Assembly: GCA_030599405.1 (NCBI GenBank)
Contig: JAUVOB010000003.1
Location: 1-13,633 of the forward strand
Length of the DNA: 13,633 nucleotides
Direction of reading: 5' to 3'
DNA from: Chloroflexota bacterium
Lineage (GTDB): Bacteria > Chloroflexota > Anaerolineae > Promineifilales > Promineifilaceae
Shown piece after piece: positions 1 through 7,065 of this stretch. The notes below the pieces were generated by a model, which saw nothing but the letters and a program-made list of their open reading frames with translations, was not told where the DNA came from and did no database searches. Each line of letters starts with the position of its first letter. Position 1 is the first letter of the stretch. The translations under genes and the position numbers were made by a program.

Positions 1-1
1 C

Positions 2-325
2 GCCGAACCTGAGGCCGAAGCGGCTGAACCAGGCGCTGAGACGGCCGAACCCGCAGGTGAAACTCCTGAGGAGGTTGGTGAATCACCGGAGCAGGCGAAC
101 TCCAGCCGGATCATCGCTCTGGCCCAGCCCGTCATAGACGCTCGAGCTGGCTTGGCCCAAGTTGACGTGGATCGGTTGCAGTACAATATGGAATTCAAAG
201 GAAAAGTCACAACGGCGGGTGGTCACGTTACGACATTAAGCGGGACGCCGCTAAACGAGGCTGCTCAAAATAAGCTTCAAGAATTGCAGACCACTTTAAA
301 TGGCTTTACCTGGACGCCTACATAA
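2..325 (+). CDS. C-terminal end of an unidentified Ala/Glu/Pro-rich protein (5' partial)
   Basis: The frame is open from the left edge and ends at TAA 323-325, giving 107 visible residues with no start in view. The first ~30 residues are low-complexity Ala/Glu/Pro/Gly (AEPEAEAAEPG type), which reads as a flexible acidic linker. The last ~75 residues form a mixed segment with a short amphipathic region and a C-terminal helix (NEAAQNKLQELQTTLNGF). No catalytic motif, cysteine or membrane segment is visible, and I do not recognise the family. The next gene starts 57 bases downstream on the same strand, so the two may be co-transcribed. An FHA/phage-tail gene 2 kb downstream makes a contractile-injection-associated protein possible, but nothing in the visible residues proves it. 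Confidence is for the frame being coding, not for a function. Confidence 0.7.
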   Translation, partial: AEPEAEAAEPGAETAEPAGETPEEVGESPEQANSSRIIALAQPVIDARAGLAQVDVDRLQYNMEFKGKVTTAGGHVTTLSGTPLNEAAQNKLQELQTTLNGFTWTPT

Positions 326-382
326 TAGAGGTGATTCGAGCCATCGGAGGGCTGCCGGATAACAACCAGTGAGGCCAGGTCA

Positions 383-1507
383 ATGAATAAACGGCTACTC
401 ATTTTAGGTGTGATGTTCTCATTAGTCCTTGCCTGCAACCTTCCGCTGGGTAGAAACGAAGAAGATGAGGCAAGTGATGTCTCCAATCCGATCGTTGCTC
501 CAGTGGATGGAGATGAAAATGTCGAATTAGGGAGTAAAATTCCTAGTGTAGAGGCTATCCGGAACTGGCTCTACCTGATTGATGTCAATCTTGAACCAGA
601 GGTCGTCGAGCAAATCGCCGAATCAAACTTCGATATGGCCGTTTTGGATTTCATTCCCTCGGAGGCCAATAACACGGATTACCCTATGGCTGAGGTCGTC
701 GACCAGTTTCACAATGCCCCGCACGCTAAGTTGGTGCTGGCTTATATTGACATTGGAGAAGCGGAAGATTATCGGACCTACTGGCAACCAGGATGGGGGA
801 TTGGCGACCCGGAGTGGATAGTCGGCGATGACCCAGATGGCTGGGCAGGCAACTACCCGGTAGCGTACTGGTGGGATGAGTGGCGGGAAATCTGGACCGG
901 TCCGGATGGCTACCTGCAGGCAATTATCGACGTCGGTTTCGACGGCGTCTATCTGGATTGGGTTGAGGCTTTCTCCGACGAGAATGTGGGGGAATTTGCT
1001 AGATTGGATGGTGTTGACGCCCGGCAAGAGATGATCTGGTGGGTGGGCGATATCGCCGAATTCGGCCGAGATAGAAATCCTGGTTTTGTTGTCATCGCTC
1101 AGAACGCGGCCGAACTGCTGGAATCAGGCGAATACGTCGAGATAATTGACGCCATTGCTCAGGAGCAGGTTTGGTATGATGGGGGTGCGGACAATGATCC
1201 GCCGGGTGATTGCCCATTACCCCGAACGGAAGCAGATGTAGACACGGAGACTTATCGCCAGAGTTTAACTCCCGGCTGCCAGCGACAATATGACGAGTAT
1301 CCGGAGAGTACTTTACACGTGAGCAGCGACGAATATCTTTTATACCTTCGACGTGCCAAGAGCATGGGGTTACCGGTATTTACGGTAGACTACGCTCTTC
1401 ATCCCGATAACGTCAATTGGATCTATGAAACCTCAAGAGGTTTAGGATTTGTACCGTTTGTGGGAAATCGAGCTCTGGATGAGTTTGTCGAACCATTTGA
1501 TTCTTGA
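383..1507 (+). CDS. Secreted lipoprotein, MJ1477/TM1410 (GH114-like) putative glycoside hydrolase
   Basis: A 374-residue protein with a lipoprotein signal: basic start MNKR, hydrophobic core, and lipobox LVLAC with Cys18 as the expected lipidated residue. An acidic tether follows (about residues 25-50). The body (about 58-365) matches the TM1410/GH114-type TIM-barrel family. Landmarks are the strand YIDIGEAEDYRTYW at 121-134, GDPEWI at 141-146, GFDGVYLDWVEAF at 185-197 with acidic residues D187, D192 and E195, AQN at 239-241, and VFTVDYA near 332-338. GH114 enzymes cleave alpha-1,4-galactosaminan-type polymers, but the substrate of TM1410 members is mostly unproven, so the activity is inferred. 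A GAGG box (371-374) lies eight bases before the ATG. The product should sit on the outer face of the cytoplasmic membrane. The gene lies between the partial gene and the zincin-like gene (41-base gap) and may share their transcript. Confidence 0.85.
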   Translation: MNKRLLILGVMFSLVLACNLPLGRNEEDEASDVSNPIVAPVDGDENVELGSKIPSVEAIRNWLYLIDVNLEPEVVEQIAESNFDMAVLDFIPSEANNTDYPMAEVVDQFHNAPHAKLVLAYIDIGEAEDYRTYWQPGWGIGDPEWIVGDDPDGWAGNYPVAYWWDEWREIWTGPDGYLQAIIDVGFDGVYLDWVEAFSDENVGEFARLDGVDARQEMIWWVGDIAEFGRDRNPGFVVIAQNAAELLESGEYVEIIDAIAQEQVWYDGGADNDPPGDCPLPRTEADVDTETYRQSLTPGCQRQYDEYPESTLHVSSDEYLLYLRRAKSMGLPVFTVDYALHPDNVNWIYETSRGLGFVPFVGNRALDEFVEPFDS

Positions 1508-1548
1508 GATAAATTGAGAAGATGGGCTAGAGATCTATAGCGCGAATA

Positions 1549-2253
1549 ATGAATTGGGCTTGTTGGGTTTCTGAAAGCTTCCGGAATATCTTCATGTGGC
1601 CGCTCAACCTGGTGAGGGATTTGCCAAAGAGGACCGGCAGGCTACTGGCCGTACTCGAGGCGGGGTTCGAACTTCGCGGGATAAAGATTCTCATCTACTG
1701 GATCCATGCATCATTCTGGTATATCTTTGACATCATTGGGGGGCCTGAGCTGGCTCAAGTCGTCATACGCACTCTCGCAGAGTCAAGATCCTTAACCAAC
1801 GAGGAGATAATGGCTGCGAAAGCCGTGCTGGGGCCCCAGGCGATTCGCTTTAGAGACGTCAGGATTGCAATGGGCGGTCTGTTACTCCCCTTGTTCCGCA
1901 TGAATCGGAATCGGGCATTCGCGACCTGGCACACAATCAACTTGCCTGCTTCAAAAGCCTCAGATATCTCCCTGTTGGTGCACGAATTAACCCACGTCTA
2001 CCAGTACGAACGAGTGGGGTCGCTCTATATTGGCCAGGGTTTATGGGCCCAGTTCAGATTAGGGAGGCAGGCATATGAGTATGGCGGCGCCGATGGATTA
2101 CTGGCAGGACGTGCTGCCGGAAAGCGCTTAAACGACTATAATCGGGAGCAGCAAAGCCAGATTGCCCAGGACTATATCTCGCTTCTTCAGAATGATTGCG
2201 ATACAGAGGCGTATAATCCATTCATACGTGAACTGCAACGTGGATTAATCTAG
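1549..2253 (+). CDS. HExxH zincin-like protein, related to eCIS/VgrG-associated DUF4157-type metallopeptidases
   Basis: A 234-residue protein without a signal peptide. The key signature is HELTHVYQYE at 145-154: an HExxH zinc site (H145, E146, H149) followed by the aromatic VYQ run seen in the DUF4157-like and VgrG-associated HEMTHVWQ families. Before it, SLTNEEIMAAKAVLG (81-95) and the FRDVRI strand (101-106) match the usual layout of those proteins, in which a helix and a strand precede the zinc helix. E177 in the AYEYGG stretch is a possible third ligand (inference). Residues 47-63 are strongly hydrophobic and aromatic and could touch a membrane. No clear Shine-Dalgarno precedes the ATG; M16 (base 1594) is an alternative start at a conserved-looking MWPLNLVRDLP segment. 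DUF4157-type domains are common in contractile injection clusters, and the next gene is a tail/baseplate protein, which supports that context. Proteolysis itself is not shown. Confidence 0.75.
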   Translation: MNWACWVSESFRNIFMWPLNLVRDLPKRTGRLLAVLEAGFELRGIKILIYWIHASFWYIFDIIGGPELAQVVIRTLAESRSLTNEEIMAAKAVLGPQAIRFRDVRIAMGGLLLPLFRMNRNRAFATWHTINLPASKASDISLLVHELTHVYQYERVGSLYIGQGLWAQFRLGRQAYEYGGADGLLAGRAAGKRLNDYNREQQSQIAQDYISLLQNDCDTEAYNPFIRELQRGLI

Positions 2254-2305
2254 GCGTATGGATGATTATTCATCTTTCTCAGTGATGACTGCGAGTACAA
2301 TTATA

Positions 2306-2351
2306 CCTCCTGAAGGCTAATCCTCGACTGCGTTGAGAATTCCTTCGGAGG
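2306..2351 (+). promoter_or_regulatory. Leader hairpin upstream of the FHA-tail gene
   Basis: CCTCC (2306-2310) pairs with GGAGG (2347-2351) and GAAGG (2312-2316) pairs with CCTTC (2342-2346), giving ten base pairs with one bulged base at 2311. The loop holds a second hairpin, CTCGA (2323-2327) with TTGAG (2333-2337), including one G-T pair. No T-run follows, so it is not a normal intrinsic terminator. The structure ends five bases before the AAGGA ribosome binding site (2356-2360). Its position suggests mRNA stabilisation, processing or translational control; that role is inference. Confidence 0.4.
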
Positions 2352-2366
2352 GATCAAGGATATGCA

Positions 2367-3320
2367 ATGGCTGAGGAATTTCTGAAAAGGTTAACGGTCA
2401 GTGGGCCGGAAATCTCCGAAATAATGGATCTCCCTGTCGGCGAAATAACGATTGGCCGTCAAGAAGGAAACGAGCTACGACTAAACCATAGACTGGTATC
2501 TAGACAACATGCCCGGATAAAGTGTACGGCCAAGACTTGTCGTGTAACCGATCTTGGGAGTGCCAATGGCACGCTTGTTGATAGCGTTAAGTTAGAGCCA
2601 AACACGCCGTCATTGATCAAGTCGGGTGCAACGATAAGCATTGGTCCATTTGAAATGGTTTTCGAACAAATAGCAGTAGTGCCGGCAAAACCCGCACCTC
2701 CAGCGAAACCAGCCAAGCGCCCACCCAAGCCAGTAGCGAAAGCCCCACCACCTCCACCGCCGCCAACACCCCCGCCGCCGGTTGGGGAAACTAGACCGCC
2801 GATCGACTATAGCCAACCACCCCCAGGCCTTACTAAGATAGAAAGCCGGTATCTACAATATCTGCCGGGGATATACCATACTGACTTCATGAAGCGGTTC
2901 TTGGCCATCTTTGAGTCGGTATTAGCTCCAATTGAATGGAATGTTGATAACTTTGATTTGTATCTCAATCCGGATACGACTCCAGCTGGATTCTTACCCT
3001 GGTTAGCGAACTGGTTCTCAATAACATTTGATTCAACCTGGACGGTTGAACAGCAGCGCGAACTACTCAATGAAGCCCACAAGATTTACGCAAGACGAGG
3101 GACGCGGTGGGCTCTTTCCCGAGTCCTCGAGATCTATACCAGGGCGGAACCCGAAATCGTCGATCTCAACTCTGATGAGGATCCGTTTATATTTACGGTG
3201 AAGATACCGCTGAAAGAGAATGATATCGATCGAACACTTATCGAACAGATTGTAGATTCCAATAAACCAGCCCACACTAACTACAAGCTAGCATTTGCAG
3301 GTCGATCGGCAAAAAAGTAA
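2367..3320 (+). CDS. FHA domain fused to phage tail protein I (TIGR02242-like) baseplate protein
   Basis: A 317-residue two-domain protein. Residues ~5-100 form an FHA phosphothreonine-binding domain with the hallmark residues: GR at 30-31, SRQHA at 45-49 and LGSANGT at 63-69. A linker rich in Pro, Ala and Lys follows (about 104-155), including a near-pure proline run around 127-138. Residues ~157-312 match the phage tail protein I domain: YLQYLPGIYHTDFMKRFL, then IFESVLAPIE, FLPWLANW, and the RRGTRWAL turn near 243-250. Tail protein I belongs to the baseplate of contractile phage tails and of phage-like injection devices (eCIS). FHA proteins are known regulators of type VI secretion, so this fusion suggests kinase-dependent assembly, docking or firing (inference). 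The ATG is well supported by AAGGA (2356-2360) six bases upstream. No sheath, tube or ATPase gene is visible; such genes would have to lie to the left of the window. Confidence 0.9.
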   Translation: MAEEFLKRLTVSGPEISEIMDLPVGEITIGRQEGNELRLNHRLVSRQHARIKCTAKTCRVTDLGSANGTLVDSVKLEPNTPSLIKSGATISIGPFEMVFEQIAVVPAKPAPPAKPAKRPPKPVAKAPPPPPPPTPPPPVGETRPPIDYSQPPPGLTKIESRYLQYLPGIYHTDFMKRFLAIFESVLAPIEWNVDNFDLYLNPDTTPAGFLPWLANWFSITFDSTWTVEQQRELLNEAHKIYARRGTRWALSRVLEIYTRAEPEIVDLNSDEDPFIFTVKIPLKENDIDRTLIEQIVDSNKPAHTNYKLAFAGRSAKK

Positions 3321-3657
3321 CTTCCGCTGGAATCTATACCATGGGCCGGTTCAAAGAATGCTCGTTACATGGGTGATTGCTTGAATTCATTCATTCTGCC
3401 TGTAGGAGAAGATTGCGAATTGGATAACGCCTCACAATTGCCGAACATCCCCAAGTATTGACAATCTTATTCTTCGCTTTATAATTTTTTGGCTAGGTGC
3501 TGAATGCATACCTGTACCATCCTCTAAATCATCGAGGTTCTCGCCAGGAATGTGACAACATATATGTGTTGCAATTGCGACGCTCCCCTTATGACATCCA
3601 ATCTACAATTTGTTCACCGCATCGCTAATTGTTGTCAGCTGCAAGGAACCAATCCCA
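3321..3657 (+). other. Intergenic region, 337 bases
   Basis: This gap separates the FHA-tail gene from the substrate-binding lipoprotein. It holds a consensus promoter (3458-3485) and a predicted 5' leader of about 165 bases. The leader includes the small palindromes ACATATATGT (3558-3567) and GCAATTGC (3571-3578), which could be operators or chance. I see no GC-rich hairpin with a T-run after 3320, so the end of the upstream transcript is not marked. No credible small gene was found. Confidence 0.6.
3458..3485 (+). promoter_or_regulatory. Consensus sigma70-type promoter for the substrate-binding lipoprotein
   Basis: TTGACA (3458-3463) and TATAAT (3480-3485) match the -35 and -10 consensus at all twelve positions, with a 16-base spacer. 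A T-rich stretch follows the -10. Predicted transcription starts near 3492, leaving about 165 bases of untranslated leader before the preferred ATG at 3658. It marks the substrate-binding gene as a separate transcription unit from the tail genes. Confidence 0.75.
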
Positions 3658-5658
3658 ATGTCAAGACATAGAACGCTCCCTTTACTGGCGATAAATGCTG
3701 CGTTGATTGCCTCTGCTATGATCTCCTGCCGGTCTAAACCAGATTCGACTACTCTAATTCCACCAACAGTTCCCCAGCCTACTTCGACTGTGGAGATTGG
3801 TGAGGCATCAGACGATGAAGATGAACCACCGGCGCCAGTAACCATTGAGGTCACCCGCCTCGTTGTTGCGACAGAGGTGGTAGTGGTTACACATGAACCC
3901 ATCGAAGAGGAGCCCGAGCCGCAGGAGTTGGTCGTCTGCATTTCAGAGGAACCAGAGACTCTTTACCCATATGGCTTTCGCAGCACCGCCACTGCAGCAA
4001 CACATGTGAATCATGGGATATACGAGTCACTAATCACCAACAGATCCTTCGAATTCCAGGCCAGGGGTATTGAAAAAATACCTAGCCTGGCGGACGGTGA
4101 TGCGTTTTTCGATAGCGTTGTTGTCGATGATGGCGATATGGTAGTCGACGTCGACGGCGATGTAGTTGCCCTGAGAGACGGCGTCAGAGTTAATAATCTC
4201 TCTGGCGAGGAAATCGTCTACGATGGTACTCCTACGGTTATGTCTCAGATGGTGGTGTCGTTCACTCTACAACCGATGACTTGGTCTGACGGGACGCCGG
4301 TTACTGCTGATGACTCTGTTTATAGCTTCGAACTGGCCTCTGATCCCCACACGCCCGTTCCCAAGAACCTGGTCGCTCAGACTCAGTCCTACGAAGCAAC
4401 GGGAGACCTTACATTGGAATGGACGGGTATTCCCGGGTATTTTGACCGGTCTTACTTCACCAATATCTGGTCGCCATACCCGCGGCATTATTGGGGAGAT
4501 ATTCCCCCGAAGGAACTCCTGGAAGCCGATGTTTCAACCAGACGGCCTCTTAGCACAGGTCCATTCGTCCTCAGCGAGTGGACGGATGGAGAGCAAATCG
4601 TTCTTGTAAAAAATGATAACTACTATCTTGCAGATCAAGGTTTGCCTGCAGTGGACTCAGTCCGATTTATTTTCGTTCCAAGTAGCAGCCAACTCATTGC
4701 CTCACTACTTTCAGGTCAATGCGATATCGCTACACAGGAAGGAATCACCATGTCAGATATGCCTTCACTGCTGGAAGCCTACGAAAACGGATTGATCGTT
4801 CCCTACAGCCAGATTGGTACTGTTTTCGAACATGTCGATTTTGGGATAAATCCTGTCGAGGAATACGCAGTAGAAAGACGGGATTGGTTCGAGGATGTCA
4901 GGATTCGCAGGGCGTTAGTTATGTGCACAGATAGACAGAGCATGGTGGACGACCTACTCTATGGTCAATCTGAATTAATACATGCATATGTGCCAGGGAT
5001 GCACCCCTTGTACCCTGAAGATGTAACCGAATGGCCATACGATCCGGTTGCCGCGAATGAACTACTGGATGCCACAGGATTTATTGATAGCGATGAGGAT
5101 GGCATCAGAAACGATCCGCAAACCGGTTCGGTATTCAGGGTGAATCTGCTCAGTTCGATTGGCAACGAGATAGCAGAAAAGGTCGCTTATCGTATACGCG
5201 ACGATCTCATCAAGTGTGGAATTGAGGTCATCCCAATGTTTTTGAGTAACGAGGAGTACTTTGCTGATGGACCTGAGGGGCCCTTGTTCGGCAGACGTTT
5301 TGACATGGGTGCCTTTCCTTGGCTGATAAGTACTGAGCCGAATTGCGCCCTATACCTTTCGTCCCGGATTCCAGGTCAGGAGAACGCCTGGAATCGAGGC
5401 TTCAATAACGAAACAGGTTTCGTTAACGATGAATTCGACGCTGCCTGCAGTGCTGCTTTGTCAGCCCTTCCTGGCATGCCCGAGTATGAAGAGAATCATC
5501 GCGAAGCACTGCGAATATGGTCAGAACAAGTACCCATCATCCCACTATTCATGCGCTTAAGAATCGCCGCTTCTGGTCCAGAGGTGATAAATTTCAATTT
5601 AGATCCGACGCAACCATCCGAGCTCTGGAATCTATATGAACTCGATGTCGATAGATAG
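3658..5658 (+). CDS. ABC transporter substrate-binding lipoprotein, family 5 (oligopeptide/nickel type)
   Basis: A 666-residue lipoprotein. The N-terminus MSRHRTLPLLAINAALIAS is a basic-plus-hydrophobic signal leading to a lipobox-like AMISC with Cys24. An acidic, Pro/Thr-rich tether (about 25-90) precedes the SBP_bac_5 domain. That domain begins at LVVCISEEPETLYP (91-104) and carries typical motifs: FTLQPMTWSDGTPVTADD, STGPFVLSEW, a DVRIRRALVMCTDRQ helix, YDPVAANELLDATGF, and the C-terminal EQVPIIPLF. DSDEDG at 477-482 is a calcium-loop-like insertion common in this subfamily. Such proteins bind peptides or other solutes outside the membrane and hand them to Dpp/Opp-type permeases. ATG 3658 is preferred because AAGGA lies about ten bases upstream and it gives a proper signal peptide; a TTG at 3610 would extend the frame by 16 residues. 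No permease or ATPase gene adjoins it, so it may be a solo or sensory binding protein. Ligand unknown. Confidence 0.9.
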   Translation: MSRHRTLPLLAINAALIASAMISCRSKPDSTTLIPPTVPQPTSTVEIGEASDDEDEPPAPVTIEVTRLVVATEVVVVTHEPIEEEPEPQELVVCISEEPETLYPYGFRSTATAATHVNHGIYESLITNRSFEFQARGIEKIPSLADGDAFFDSVVVDDGDMVVDVDGDVVALRDGVRVNNLSGEEIVYDGTPTVMSQMVVSFTLQPMTWSDGTPVTADDSVYSFELASDPHTPVPKNLVAQTQSYEATGDLTLEWTGIPGYFDRSYFTNIWSPYPRHYWGDIPPKELLEADVSTRRPLSTGPFVLSEWTDGEQIVLVKNDNYYLADQGLPAVDSVRFIFVPSSSQLIASLLSGQCDIATQEGITMSDMPSLLEAYENGLIVPYSQIGTVFEHVDFGINPVEEYAVERRDWFEDVRIRRALVMCTDRQSMVDDLLYGQSELIHAYVPGMHPLYPEDVTEWPYDPVAANELLDATGFIDSDEDGIRNDPQTGSVFRVNLLSSIGNEIAEKVAYRIRDDLIKCGIEVIPMFLSNEEYFADGPEGPLFGRRFDMGAFPWLISTEPNCALYLSSRIPGQENAWNRGFNNETGFVNDEFDAACSAALSALPGMPEYEENHREALRIWSEQVPIIPLFMRLRIAASGPEVINFNLDPTQPSELWNLYELDVDR

Positions 5659-5825
5659 GCTCGAGCAAATACAAGACGGTTTAGTGGAGCAATCAAGGAC
5701 GATATCTAGAAGCTTGCACGGGGGAATTTCGCATTTTGAGTTGGGGGACATTAGGTGGGCTGGTCCTCTGTTGAATCTCAGTAGTCAATAGTATCCAATC
5801 ATGGGACTAATTCGTGTCGTTACCC

Positions 5826-5853
5826 TTGGCAAGTTAAAGAGGTCAGTTAAAAT
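5826..5853 (+). promoter_or_regulatory. Possible promoter of the response regulator gene
   Basis: TTGGCA (5826-5831) and TAAAAT (5848-5853) are separated by 16 bases. The predicted start of transcription, near 5860, is only about five bases before the ATG at 5865, so the message would be nearly leaderless. That fits the absence of a ribosome binding site for that ATG. Alternatively, transcription starts further upstream in the 206-base gap. Confidence 0.4.
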
Positions 5854-5864
5854 GGCAACTAGCC

Positions 5865-6989
5865 ATGGCTGAAGTAAGACGAATTCTCGTCGTCGACGAC
5901 CATTTCAGGATTCTGGATTCAATCAAATCCATGCTGGAGTCATCCGGAAAGGAATACGAGGTGGTTGGCGTCCCATCGGCCGAGGAGGGGATCCTTGAGA
6001 TCCGGAGTGAACCGGTAGATCTACTCATCACTGATGTTTACTTACCTGGCATGAGTGGTGGTGAGTTAATTGTGCGAGTCAACAAGCTCTGGCCCGACCT
6101 GCCTATCATCGTCATTACAGGCCATGCCGAGAAGATGGGGAGAGAAGAGGCGGCGAAATCTGGAATCGTTCACTACTTCAAGAAACCATTGGAGCCGGCC
6201 ATTTTTCTTGAGGCAGTACATTCGGTGATGGATCCGAGCGATCGGAAGGATGATGGACCTTCTGGTGATGCTCTAGAAGAGACGGCAACAAGCAAGGCGC
6301 AGGCAGTAGGGTCTATTATGGAGAGTCTGCGAGTCGATACTGGAGCCCGAGAAGTGTTGCTCGCCTCAAAGGATGGGGAAGTAATATACGGTACCGGCGG
6401 GCAGGAATCAGCTTTCTCCCTCCTCTCTGCAACATTCACCGACACGATTAGTGGAATACTTCAGCTAGCCGAGCGAATGGGAAGTGCAGATCCTCTTACT
6501 TATCATTACATTTCAGACCGCCAGTTTGAGTTGTACTTTGCAACTGTTGGCTCTGATTATTATGTTGCCGTCCTCTACTATGCTCAAACTCTAAATCAGA
6601 CAATCGAGGCTGTGTGGACCTACATAAAAATAGCCCTAGATAACATTCTGCAGATTCTTCATGATGATCGTCAGGCTGAGCTTTCAGTCGCTACAGTCGA
6701 ATATCTCGAATCCGAGGAGGAAAATGACTCTCCTGAGGATCTTCCACCTCCTATAGAGGAGGTGGGTCTTGAAGAACCCGTCTCGGCTGAAGCCCTGGTG
6801 AACACCAACGAGCATTATTCGGAGCTGCCCGAGATCGATGAGACAGTGGATCTTGATGCCTTCTGGGACGAGGCCCTGGCCGTCGAGCTTGGGGGTGATG
6901 AAGGCGGTGAGGGATTGAATATTGATGAAGCTCGGAGAACTGGGTTGATACCGCCAGAATTTGATCCGGGCAAACGATCTTTGGGCTAG
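5865..6989 (+). CDS. Response regulator: REC domain, roadblock/LC7-like domain, acidic tail
   Basis: A 374-residue cytoplasmic protein. Residues 5-123 are a receiver domain with all phosphorylation residues: acidic pair D11-D12, phosphoacceptor D57 in LLITDVYLPGMSG, T85, and K107 followed by P108. No DNA-binding or GGDEF/HD-GYP output domain follows. Residues ~145-268 instead look like a roadblock/LC7-type alpha-beta domain: a helix, then GAREVLLASKDGEVIYGTGG, a second helix, and paired strands QFELYFATVG and YYVAVLYY. Such domains usually serve small GTPase or polarity systems; this assignment is by pattern only. Residues ~280-345 are strongly acidic and probably disordered, with a short DLDAFWDEAL motif, and the protein ends in a helix-like LNIDEARRTGLIPPEF. 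No histidine kinase or GTPase gene is in the window, so its partner is elsewhere. The ATG is fixed by an in-frame stop at 5835 and the lack of other starts. Confidence 0.88.
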   Translation: MAEVRRILVVDDHFRILDSIKSMLESSGKEYEVVGVPSAEEGILEIRSEPVDLLITDVYLPGMSGGELIVRVNKLWPDLPIIVITGHAEKMGREEAAKSGIVHYFKKPLEPAIFLEAVHSVMDPSDRKDDGPSGDALEETATSKAQAVGSIMESLRVDTGAREVLLASKDGEVIYGTGGQESAFSLLSATFTDTISGILQLAERMGSADPLTYHYISDRQFELYFATVGSDYYVAVLYYAQTLNQTIEAVWTYIKIALDNILQILHDDRQAELSVATVEYLESEEENDSPEDLPPPIEEVGLEEPVSAEALVNTNEHYSELPEIDETVDLDAFWDEALAVELGGDEGGEGLNIDEARRTGLIPPEFDPGKRSLG

Positions 6990-7065
6990 TTCATCGGGCA
7001 GCCAAAGGTAGATGTAGTAGAAATCAGTGCCTTGGCCCTAGACAGTCTGATAAAGAGTGATTGTT

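Noticed and set aside
623-1027. Long minus-strand open frame inside the TM1410-type lipoprotein gene
   Set aside because: It lies wholly antisense to a well-supported gene and shows no domain features; the same holds for the other overlapping frames in the window.
2261-2280. GATGA-TTAT-TCATC hairpin before TTTCTC as a terminator after the zincin gene
   Set aside because: Five A/T-rich pairs and a broken T-run are too weak to call.
3610-3657. TTG start giving 16 extra residues on the substrate-binding lipoprotein
   Set aside because: It would bury the basic signal-peptide start, and ATG 3658 has AAGGA at proper spacing.
3838-4200. Val/Asp-rich repeats (VDVDGD type) in the substrate-binding lipoprotein as a tandem repeat
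   Set aside because: The units are irregular in length and sequence, so this is local composition bias and not a true repeat array.
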